This document shows, one piece after another, positions 57,613 through 64,000 of a stretch of DNA of 64,000 bases; position 1 is the first letter of the stretch, and each line of letters begins with the position of its first letter. The DNA lies in the NCBI RefSeq assembly GCF_022829465.1, contig NZ_JAKSXZ010000128.1, positions 1 through 64,000 of the forward strand, written 5' to 3'. The position numbers were made by a program, and so were the translations under genes. Source of the stretch: Methylobacterium sp. J-067. Its GTDB lineage: Bacteria; Pseudomonadota; Alphaproteobacteria; Rhizobiales; Beijerinckiaceae. The notes below the pieces were generated by a model. The model saw only the letters and a program-made list of their open reading frames with translations, did no database searches and was not told where the DNA came from.

Positions 57613-59112
57613 TCAGTTGCTGGCGAGCTGCGACATCGGATCGACCGGGGCGCCGCTCTTGCGGATCTCGAAGTGCAGCTGCGGCGAGGTCACGTTGCCG
57701 GAGGCGCCGGACTTCGCGATGGTCTGGCCGCGCTTGACCTTGTCGCCGGGCTTCACGTCCAGCTCGCCGTTATGGGCGTAGGCCGAAACGTAGCCGTTGG
57801 AGTGCCGCACGAGCACCAGCTTACCGTAGCCCTTCACGTCCGAGCCGGCATAGGCGACGGTGCCGTCCTCGGCGGCCTTGACCGGCGTGCCCTCGGGCAG
57901 GGCGATGTTGATGCCCTCGTTGCCCGACGAGCCGTAGCCCGCGATCACCCGGCCCTTGGCGGGCCAGCGGAAGTTGTCGCTGCTCGCCTGGGCGGGCACC
58001 GAAGCGGTGGTGGCCGGCTCGGCCTTTGCCGGAGCGGGCTCGGCCTTGGCGACCTCGACCTTCGGCGCCTTGGCGGCCTTCTCGGCGGCGGCCTGCTTGG
58101 CCGTCTCCTTGGCGCTTTCCTTCGCGGCCTCGCGCGCCGCCTTGGCTTCGGCGAGCTTCTGGGCCGCCTCGGCCTTGGCCGCGCTCTTGGCGGCGTCCTT
58201 GGCGGCTTCCTTGGCCGCGTCCTTCGCGTCCTTCGCCGCGACCTTGGCCTTGTCGGCAGCTTTCGCGTCGGCGGCCTTCGCGTCGGCCGTCTTGGTCTGG
58301 CCGGGGCGGACGTGCTTCTTGTCGCCGTCCTTCAGGGCCGCGAGCTTGCGCGCCTTCTCCTCGGCGGCCTTGGCCTCGGCCGCCTTGTGGGCGGCGAGTT
58401 CCTTGGCCTCCCGGGCCTCCTTCTCACGGGCCTCGCGGGCTTCCTTCTCGCGGGCCTCCTTGGCGTCCTTCTCGCGGGCGGCGACGCGCTTGGCCTCCTG
58501 CGCCCGGGAATCCCGCTCGCGGGCTTCCTTGGCCTCCAGGGCCTTGGCATCCTCGCGCTTCTCCTCGACGGCGCGCGCGGGGCGGGCGGTCATGGCGGCG
58601 GCGGAGGGGTTGAGGCCCGAGACGTTGTTGTAGGACGGGATGACGATCTCGCGGCCGGGGGTGATCTGGCTGGCGCTGGTCAGGCCGTTGGCCTGCAGGA
58701 TCGCCGAGCCCGGCACGCCGTAGCGGGTCGCCATCTGGGTGAGGCTGTCGTTCTTCGAGACGGTGATGCGCGTGCCGCCCTGGGCGCTCCAGCCGGAGGA
58801 GCCGACGGAGGCGACCCGCGTCGGGCTCGCGGCGGCCGGCGGCGGCAGCGTGCTCGCCACGGGGGCGGGCCGCGACGCGCCGGGGGCGCCGAGCGCTTCG
58901 GATTGGATGCGGCCGGTGCGCAGGGGCGCCACGGGCTTGATGTCGTCATCCGGCAGGCTGCCCGTCGCGGCAGGCTCCGAGAAGGGGTTGGTGAAGGGGC
59001 TGCTCAGCCGCGACGCATCGGACGAACAGGCCGCCGCGCCACCACCGATGATCCCCACGAGGGCGACGCGCGACAGCGTCTGAAACCCCCTGACCGCTCC
59101 ACGCACCCGCAT
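57613..59112 (-). CDS. NlpD-like lipoprotein with LysM and degenerate LytM (M23) domain
   Basis: A 499-residue lipoprotein: signal peptide with lipobox GGGAAAC (Cys29), a LysM domain (about 113-160), a 180-residue coiled Ala/Lys/Glu-rich segment with repeats of AREKEAREA and AKDAAKEA type, and a LytM domain at about 395-495. Two metal ligands are lost: NEGINIALPEG replaces HxGIDIA, and QLHFEIR replaces HxH. This is the NlpD/EnvC pattern, where the protein activates cell-division amidases rather than cutting peptidoglycan. Start ATG giving MRVRGAVRGF is preferred; an ATG at 59151 is in frame. Confidence 0.88.
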   Translation of the reverse strand: MRVRGAVRGFQTLSRVALVGIIGGGAAACSSDASRLSSPFTNPFSEPAATGSLPDDDIKPVAPLRTGRIQSEALGAPGASRPAPVASTLPPPAAASPTRVASVGSSGWSAQGGTRITVSKNDSLTQMATRYGVPGSAILQANGLTSASQITPGREIVIPSYNNVSGLNPSAAAMTARPARAVEEKREDAKALEAKEARERDSRAQEAKRVAAREKDAKEAREKEAREAREKEAREAKELAAHKAAEAKAAEEKARKLAALKDGDKKHVRPGQTKTADAKAADAKAADKAKVAAKDAKDAAKEAAKDAAKSAAKAEAAQKLAEAKAAREAAKESAKETAKQAAAEKAAKAPKVEVAKAEPAPAKAEPATTASVPAQASSDNFRWPAKGRVIAGYGSSGNEGINIALPEGTPVKAAEDGTVAYAGSDVKGYGKLVLVRHSNGYVSAYAHNGELDVKPGDKVKRGQTIAKSGASGNVTSPQLHFEIRKSGAPVDPMSQLASN

Positions 59113-59189
59113 CGACGCACCCGCCAGCACAACGCCACCCGATGCCGTCATGAAGCCGGATTCAGGTTAAGCAACCGTTCCCGTTCACC

Positions 59190-59825
59190 ATGAGATGGCC
59201 TTGGAAACGGCGGGATGTGCGGTGCAGCGACACGCTGGGCGTGTGGGCGCCGGCTTCCCCGGGCGGCCCGGCACCCCACATCTCCGCGATATTCAACCTG
59301 TCCTCCCCGCGAGACAGCCTCGCCGACCTGCCGCGCCTCGAAACCGCGCGGCTGACCCTGGGCGGGCTGGCGCCGGAGGATGCCCCCGCGCTCGCCCGCC
59401 TCACGGACGATCCGGCCATCACCGGGGCCATCGACTTCCTGCCGGAGCCCTTCACCCTCGAGGATGCGAAGGGCCTGATCCACGGCGGCAACCGCGAGCG
59501 CGACCGCTTCCTCGGCGCCTGGATCCGGGGGGAGGGCGGGGCCGCCGCCCTCGTCGGCGTGGTGGGGGCGCACCTGCGCGGCCCCGGCTTCATCGAGATC
59601 GGCTACTGGATCGGCGGCGCCGCCCGGGGCCGGGGCTTCGCCTTCGAGGCGGTCTCGGCGCTCGCGGGCCATCTCGCCCGGCGCTTTCCCGCCCGCACCC
59701 TGGTGGCGGAGTGCCGCCCGGCCAACACCGCCTCCTGGGGCCTCCTGCGCAAGCTCGGCTTCGAGGATACCGGCGAGGAGGGCCACCGGCCCGGCCGCCG
59801 CCTCCTCACCCGCGCGCGGGCCTGA
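59190..59825 (+). CDS. GNAT-family N-acetyltransferase
   Basis: A 211-residue acetyl-CoA-dependent acetyltransferase of the RimJ/RimL-like group. LETARLTLGGLAPEDAPALARLTDDPAIT starts the domain, the acetyl-CoA pyrophosphate-binding loop is ARGRGFAFEAVSAL, and NTASWGLLRKLGFEDTGEE is a family hallmark. The first 45 residues are an extension of low certainty; a later start is possible. Substrate unknown (N-terminal of ribosomal protein, amino acid or antibiotic). Ends at a hairpin shared with the convergent porin gene. Confidence 0.87.
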   Translation: MRWPWKRRDVRCSDTLGVWAPASPGGPAPHISAIFNLSSPRDSLADLPRLETARLTLGGLAPEDAPALARLTDDPAITGAIDFLPEPFTLEDAKGLIHGGNRERDRFLGAWIRGEGGAAALVGVVGAHLRGPGFIEIGYWIGGAARGRGFAFEAVSALAGHLARRFPARTLVAECRPANTASWGLLRKLGFEDTGEEGHRPGRRLLTRARA

Positions 59826-59838
59826 GCCCAAACGAAAA

Positions 59839-59862
59839 CGCCCCGGACCAGGGTCCGGGGCG
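59839..59862. terminator. Bidirectional terminator between GNAT and porin genes
   Basis: CGCCCCGGAC (59839-59848) pairs with GTCCGGGGCG (59853-59862) around a four-base loop. On the minus strand it is followed by CGTTTTCGTTT, a moderate T tract, so it should end the porin transcript effectively. Confidence 0.8.
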
Positions 59863-59885
59863 CTTCGGCGTCCGTGAGGCGGCGA

Positions 59886-61151
59886 TCAGAAGGTGACGCC
59901 GGTCTCGACCATGTAGCGGTCCTGCGAGGTCCGGTTGCCGTCGCGGCCGAAGCCGGTGCCCAGCGTGCCGTTGGCGAGGCTGCCGCGGGTGATGCCGCCG
60001 AGCTCGACGTGGGCGTATTCGACACGCAGGAAGTAGCGGTCGAAGGTGAAGGTCGGGGTGACGGTGATGGAGAAGGCGTTGCTGCCCGCGCCGTAGAGGA
60101 GGCTGGTCGTGCCCGAGCCGCGCACGCCGCTCTGCTCCTCGTACTCGACGCGACCCGCCAGGGCGAAGTTGTCGGTGAAGGAATAGGCCGCCAGCAGCGC
60201 GCCGCCGTAGGTCGAGGCGCTCTGCAGGATGCCAATGCGCTGGTCCGCCTCGACGTTCGTGAACTGGAAGTACGGCGTGACGATCCACGGGCCGTTCGAG
60301 TAGGTGTAGTTGATGTTGAAGATGCCGCTGTTCTGCTGGTTCAGCGGGGTCGCGAACTGGTAGCGCAGGCTGCGGTTGAGGACGTTCTGGCTGCCGAGAT
60401 TGACGCCGCCGTTCACGCCGATCGTGTTCGAATCGTCGATCTTGTAGGCGACGTTCCCAGTGAACCACGTGATGTCGCCCGCGAAGAACCCGTCCGTGCC
60501 GGCCACCGACACCGACCACGGGCCCTCGGCCCAGTTCAGCTGCACGCCGTGATTGATCACGTTCTCCTGCGCGAAGAGCAGGCCGCGGTTGATGTTGAGG
60601 TTCTGGAAGGTGAACGGCGCCTCGGAGCCGATGATGGTCGGCATCCGGCCGCCCTGCACCGACCACGCGTCGTTGATCTGGATCTTGCCGAAGGCCACCG
60701 GGAGGGGCGTGAACAGCAGGTCCGTCTGGTCGATGGAGCTCAGGTTCTGCACGCCGAGGCCGGGGATCGCGTAGCCGCCGCCCTGCACGTAGAACTGGAA
60801 GGTGCCCTCGGGCTTCTGGATCCAGCCCTGGAGGTTCGAGAAGTCGAACCGGGCCGCCCGATCAGGGGCGTAGCCGGGGGGCGCGAAGGCCATCGGGAAC
60901 GGGTTGTTCTGGGTGTAGCCGTAGCCGGTCAGCGCGCCGCCGATGTAGATGTCGCCGAGGCCGCCGACGCCGAAGCAGGTCGGGTTCGGGTTCGCCTTGA
61001 TCACGCCGCCATAGGCCGGGCCGAGCAGCGTCGCCTTGCACGGCTCCACCGGGGCCGGAACGGGCGCCGGGGCCGGCATGTCGGCCGCGAAGGCCACCGT
61101 GGAGGAGAGCAGCGCGGCGGCCAGACCGGCCAGGGTGGAACGCTTCGACAT
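59886..61151 (-). CDS. Outer-membrane beta-barrel protein (porin-like)
   Basis: A 421-residue outer membrane protein with a signal peptide (MSKRSTLAGLAAALLSSTVAFA) and a Pro-rich periplasmic start. Alternating amphipathic strands such as SVSVAGTDGFFAGDITWFTGNVAYKI and a C-terminal Phe (DRYMVETGVTF) are typical of beta-barrels; the family resembles the BBP2/OmpL-type porins of methylobacteria. It probably allows diffusion of small solutes. Transcription ends at the adjoining bidirectional hairpin. Confidence 0.87.
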   Translation of the reverse strand: MSKRSTLAGLAAALLSSTVAFAADMPAPAPVPAPVEPCKATLLGPAYGGVIKANPNPTCFGVGGLGDIYIGGALTGYGYTQNNPFPMAFAPPGYAPDRAARFDFSNLQGWIQKPEGTFQFYVQGGGYAIPGLGVQNLSSIDQTDLLFTPLPVAFGKIQINDAWSVQGGRMPTIIGSEAPFTFQNLNINRGLLFAQENVINHGVQLNWAEGPWSVSVAGTDGFFAGDITWFTGNVAYKIDDSNTIGVNGGVNLGSQNVLNRSLRYQFATPLNQQNSGIFNINYTYSNGPWIVTPYFQFTNVEADQRIGILQSASTYGGALLAAYSFTDNFALAGRVEYEEQSGVRGSGTTSLLYGAGSNAFSITVTPTFTFDRYFLRVEYAHVELGGITRGSLANGTLGTGFGRDGNRTSQDRYMVETGVTF

Positions 61152-61351
61152 CGGCTTGCAGCTCGGTTCTGAGAATCTACGGCCAAGCTGCCATCACGTG
61201 CGTTTCGGCACAAAAGCAAAGTATTTGCACTTGCACACTTTTTGGGCAAATCTCGCGTCGCAGCAACGTTCGTTTCAGCGTTGTGGCTTGGGCGCCACAT
61301 CTAGATGACGCGCCACGAATGCTTGAAGCGGCGCACGAGGTACAGATTAAT

Positions 61352-62206
61352 TCAATCGATACCTTTGGCTCCGAGCGGATCGCACCGAAAACCACCATAT
61401 CCCGACTGGGCGAGTCGCTCCGCCAGCGCCGGCAGGAACACCAGGGCCTCCTCGGCGAGGCGCCAGGGCGGGTTCACCACGATGAGGCCGCTGCCGGAAA
61501 GGCGGGTTGGGTCGTCGGGCCGCGCGATGAGCAGGTCGAGGCGCAGCGCCGGGCGGGCGAGGCCGGCATCGAGTTCGGCGGCCATCCGGTCGATCGCCGC
61601 CGCATCCTTCACCGGGTACCACGCGAGGAAGATCCCGGTCGGCCACTTGGCCACCGCCTTCAGGAGATGCGCGCCGAGCCGCTCCACCTCGCCCGGCACC
61701 TCGTAGGGCGGGTCGATCAGCACGAGGCCGCGCCGCTCCGGCGGCGGGATCTGCGCGTTGACCGCCGTCCAGCCGTCGAGATGCAGCACCTTGGTGCGCG
61801 AATCGCTGTTGTAGCGCTCCTTGAGCACGGCCGCGTCCTGCGGGTGCAGTTCCACGAACACGCCCCGGTCGCCCGGCCGCAGGAACTCGCGGATCACCGC
61901 CGGGGAGCCGGGATAGGTGCTGGCGCCGTGCCGCTCCTGCGTCGCCGCCACCGCCGCGCGGTAGGGCGCCAGCAGCGCCTCCACCGGCTCCGGGAAGGGC
62001 TCGGCCAGCCGGCCCCAGCCGCCCTGCCATTCCCCGGTGCGGCGGGCCTTGTCGGCCTTGAGGTCGTAGATGCCGAGGCCGGCGAAGGCGTCGAGCGCCC
62101 GGAACGGTTTGTCCTTGAGGCCGAGATGGGCGAGGACGCGGGCCAGCACGAGGTGCTTGAGCACGTCGGCGTGGTTTCCCGCGTGGAAGGCGTGCCGGTA
62201 ATTCAT
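61352..62206 (-). CDS. rlmJ: 23S rRNA (adenine2030-N6)-methyltransferase
   Basis: A 284-residue SAM-dependent methyltransferase that modifies A2030 in 23S rRNA. The N-terminal MNYRHAFHAGNHADVLKH is a unique signature of RlmJ; GLGIYDLKADKARRTGEW and the catalytic DPPYE (VLIDPPYEVPGEV) follow. The 200-base gap to the porin gene is AT-rich and probably contains the porin promoter. Upstream, RNase T2 is on the same strand after 59 bases. Confidence 0.95.
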   Translation of the reverse strand: MNYRHAFHAGNHADVLKHLVLARVLAHLGLKDKPFRALDAFAGLGIYDLKADKARRTGEWQGGWGRLAEPFPEPVEALLAPYRAAVAATQERHGASTYPGSPAVIREFLRPGDRGVFVELHPQDAAVLKERYNSDSRTKVLHLDGWTAVNAQIPPPERRGLVLIDPPYEVPGEVERLGAHLLKAVAKWPTGIFLAWYPVKDAAAIDRMAAELDAGLARPALRLDLLIARPDDPTRLSGSGLIVVNPPWRLAEEALVFLPALAERLAQSGYGGFRCDPLGAKGID

Positions 62207-62265
62207 GGCTGTGGCTCAAGCGGATCCGGCGCCGCCCGTCCAGGGCCGGGCCCCGAAATTCCGCT

Positions 62266-62934
62266 TTAGCGGGGCGGATCGAGGGCGATGTCCGGCGAGC
62301 GGCAATTGCTGCGGGCGACTTCGGGGCAGGGGGTGAAGCCGCGCAGATCCTTCGCGAAGCAGATCCGCACCTCGGTCAGCTGGCCCCGCGCGCAATTCAC
62401 CGACATCATGTCCGGTCGCAGGCCGGCGTTCGCGGCCACGAACTGGCGGGCGATCTCCACCGGCGCGAGCCGCTGCCCGCCGGTCTTCAGCCCGTCGGGG
62501 ATCGTCACCGCCAGCCGCGCCTGCCTGACGGCGGTGAAGTACGAGGACGGATCGAGGCCCGAGCAGGTGCCGTGCGTGCGCCACTCGTGCCGGGCGAGGC
62601 CCTCGCTCGGATAGACCTGCCCCGCCACCTCCATCGCCTGCCGGGTGATCGGGCGCTGCACGGCGGAGCAGTTCTGCGGGTAGCCGCGGGTGTATTGCGG
62701 CCAGAGCCCGTGCACGACGAAGCCGAGGCCCCGGCCGGGGGCGCATTGCGGCTCGTCCCGGCGGCCGCCGTCCCCCTCGCAGAAGGTCGGCGACCAGGAG
62801 AGGGCGAGGACGTAGAAGTCGAAATCGCCCGGCGCGGAGCGGCGGCCGAACCCACCGTAATCCTGCGCGGCGGCGGGGAGCGAGGCCAGGGCCGCCAGCC
62901 CCAGCAGGCCGGCGCGGAGCGTGGGCAGGCGCAC
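62266..62934 (-). CDS. Secreted ribonuclease T2
   Basis: A 222-residue exported endoribonuclease. A signal peptide (RAGLLGLAALASLPAAAQ) precedes the T2 domain; both catalytic sites are intact: HGLWPQY (CAS I) and HEWRTHGTC (CAS II). Cysteines CEGDGG, NCSAVQ, NCARG and others suggest disulfides. The start is a GTG at 62932-62934; a longer in-frame start is rejected. It degrades RNA in the periplasm or outside the cell, possibly for phosphate or nucleotide scavenging. Transcribed with the unknown secreted gene upstream (14-base gap). Confidence 0.92.
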   Translation of the reverse strand: MRLPTLRAGLLGLAALASLPAAAQDYGGFGRRSAPGDFDFYVLALSWSPTFCEGDGGRRDEPQCAPGRGLGFVVHGLWPQYTRGYPQNCSAVQRPITRQAMEVAGQVYPSEGLARHEWRTHGTCSGLDPSSYFTAVRQARLAVTIPDGLKTGGQRLAPVEIARQFVAANAGLRPDMMSVNCARGQLTEVRICFAKDLRGFTPCPEVARSNCRSPDIALDPPR

Positions 62935-62948
62935 TGTCGTCCGTCCGC

Positions 62949-63413
62949 TCAGGGCCGCGCCATCCGGCAGGCGGTGGCGTAGGCATAGGCGAGGTTGCGG
63001 TCGAGGCCGTGGACGCAGAACTCGACGCCCCAGGTGGACCCGATGATGCCGAGGCTCTCGCGCACCGAGTAGTCGATCTTCCGGTGCAACCCGTCCGACG
63101 TTGTGGCGACGGCGGAGCAGAACCGGCGCGGGATGGCATCGAGCCCCCAGGGACGCCACGCCGTCCGCTCGATCCTGTCGAACGCGATGATGGTCATGGA
63201 GGAGTTCCAGAACTTCGCTTCCTTCTCGGCGAAGTTCGTCGCCACCTTCTCCAGCACGTCGGGATCCTGGCAGCCCGGAATCTGCGCATCGTAGGGGAAG
63301 ACCCGCTCCTCGGCGGGCTCGACATCCTCACGGGCGGAGCGGGCCTCGGCGGCGCCGACGGCGGTCACGCCGAGGGCGAGCCCGAGGGTGAGACGGACGA
63401 GGAAGGGGCGCAT
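62949..63413 (-). CDS. Secreted protein of unknown function
   Basis: A 154-residue exported protein with a signal peptide (MRPFLVRLTLGLALGVTAVGAAEA). The mature part has four cysteines, including IPGCQDPDV, RRFCSAVA and WGVEFCVHGLDRNLAYAYATACRM, and a WNSSMTIIAFDRIERTAWRPWG segment. I recognise no domain name, though the style is seen in alphaproteobacterial secreted proteins. It precedes RNase T2 on the same strand, so a shared secretory role is possible. The ATG at 63411-63413 is chosen over 63434. Confidence 0.72.
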   Translation of the reverse strand: MRPFLVRLTLGLALGVTAVGAAEARSAREDVEPAEERVFPYDAQIPGCQDPDVLEKVATNFAEKEAKFWNSSMTIIAFDRIERTAWRPWGLDAIPRRFCSAVATTSDGLHRKIDYSVRESLGIIGSTWGVEFCVHGLDRNLAYAYATACRMARP

Positions 63414-63534
63414 GACAAGGGTCCGAACCGGCATGGTGGGACGATGGCCGGGGCGGGCGATCAGTCAAGCCGCCGCCACGCCGCGTCGGTGGATTGGGCG
63501 CCTGGTGCGGCCCGGACGCCACGGTGGCCGCAGC

Positions 63535-63837
63535 TCAGAATCGATCCTCGAACTCGGCCGTATCCAGGTCGCGGTAACGGCTCAACACCCGCACCAGGGC
63601 GATCCCATCCGGGATCGGCCGATAGAAGAGCACGGAATTGCCCAGCGTCACGCTGCGCAGACCATCAGCCAGTTCCGGCCTCCCGCGACCCATGAGGGGG
63701 TGCTGCGCGACGAGGTGAAGCTTCGCCTCGATCCGGTCGAGCATCCGGTCGGCGGCATCCATGTCGTCCTGGGCGATGTAGCTCCAGAGGTCGAGCAAGT
63801 CCTCGGCGGCACGGGGGTGCCGCTGGATCCTACTCAC
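63535..63837 (-). CDS. parE: ParE/RelE-superfamily toxin
   Basis: A 100-residue toxin. IQRHPRAAEDLLDLWSYIAQDD at the start and RSVTLGNSVLFYRPIPDGIALVRVLSRYRDL at the end are the ParE/RelE-superfamily signatures. ParE proteins poison DNA gyrase, unlike RelE which cuts mRNA; the pairing with a ParD-like antitoxin favours ParE. It starts at a GTG (63835-63837) that overlaps the antitoxin stop by eight bases. Confidence 0.9.
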   Translation of the reverse strand: MSRIQRHPRAAEDLLDLWSYIAQDDMDAADRMLDRIEAKLHLVAQHPLMGRGRPELADGLRSVTLGNSVLFYRPIPDGIALVRVLSRYRDLDTAEFEDRF

Positions 63838-64000
63838 CCTTCGCGGCCCTGCGGCGGCGGGCTTCGGCCTTGATCGCCGCCATGTCGAGCGGTTCGAGCG
63901 CGCCGCTGTCCAGCCCCTCGCGGATGTCGCGGCGCAGGGCATCGAGCTTGGCGGCGCGCATCTGCTCCCGCTCCTCGACCAGGCGCAGGCCGTCGCGCAT
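63830..64000 (-). CDS. parD: ParD-family antitoxin, partial (N-terminus beyond right edge)
   Basis: The last 56 residues of a frame that is open to the window edge: RDGLRLVEEREQMRAAKLDALRRDI and REGLDSGALEP...KGE. This is the C-terminal toxin-binding half of a ParD antitoxin (the usual protein has about 80-90 residues, with an RHH DNA-binding start). The codon at the edge is ATG, but ParD proteins normally continue upstream (ASEV-type sequence before RDGLRLL), so the true start is likely outside. Overlaps parE by eight bases. Confidence 0.82.
   Translation of the reverse strand: MRDGLRLVEEREQMRAAKLDALRRDIREGLDSGALEPLDMAAIKAEARRRRAAKGE

Overview
The window looks like a chromosomal segment of a high-GC alphaproteobacterium, most probably Methylobacterium/Methylorubrum or a close Hyphomicrobiales relative. 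The evidence is the strong GC bias at third codon positions, a dusB-ntrB-ntrC cluster, small secreted GCG_CRPN-type and Tyr/Arg/His-rich proteins, an alphaproteobacterial-type GyrA, and a CoA-ester lyase of the malyl-CoA lyase family. No rRNA, tRNA, CRISPR array, prophage or insertion sequence was found. About sixty genes are packed tightly, often with ATGA or GTGA stop/start overlaps.

Layout. 1-3807 (minus): a chemosensory operon (CheW, CheR-TPR, CheW, MCP) of the Wsp/ACF type, cut by the left edge. 3972-4244: a Met/His-rich secreted peptide. 4366-9118: a complete glycerol module glpR-glpD-glpK-glpF with candidate GlpR operators. 9240-12230: a glycan-related island (FkbM methyltransferase, DUF4254 protein, convergent TPR glycosyltransferase). 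12492-18671: housekeeping genes lipA, coq10-like, a diguanylate cyclase, pncC, a MAPEG protein, ispD/ispF and dusB, leading into ntrB-ntrC (to 21305). 21325-23501: small proteins (RMF-like, PilZ) and a cystathionine beta-lyase. 23560-26985: a translationally coupled envelope glycosylation operon (GT83, polyprenyl-phosphate GT2, LAB_N protein, flavin-reductase-like protein). 27047-27750: a Phd/PIN toxin-antitoxin pair. 27775-31061: class II aldolase, MFS permease and divergent LysR regulator. 31134-34921: RarD, a double-receiver hybrid kinase and small proteins. 34959-40622: secreted peptides, a P1 peptidase, a beta-hydroxyacid dehydrogenase, an MCP and an S49 peptidase. 40779-43496: gyrA. 43520-45051: a small protein, HicAB and an RBBP9-like hydrolase. 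45099-49621: UVDE, YihY, MsrB, a degenerate CYTH-fold protein and an L,D-transpeptidase. 49867-53441: dctA coupled to a ROK kinase, a compound palindromic repeat, and a malyl-CoA-lyase-like enzyme. 53590-63413: an OmpR/EnvZ-type pair, an alpha/beta hydrolase, two YidB proteins, an NlpD-like LytM protein, GNAT, a porin, rlmJ, RNase T2 and a secreted unknown. 63535-64000: a ParDE pair cut by the right edge.

How genes work together. GlpF, GlpK and GlpD form a full route from external glycerol to dihydroxyacetone phosphate under GlpR. NtrBC links glutamine status to sigma-54 transcription. The GT2/LAB_N/GT83 set probably makes a lipid-linked sugar and transfers it to an envelope glycolipid. The Wsp-like cluster, the diguanylate cyclase and the PilZ protein suggest cyclic-di-GMP signalling. 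The features I consider least described are the degenerate CYTH protein, the FkbM/DUF4254/TPR-GT island, the dctA-ROK coupling and the compound hairpin repeat.
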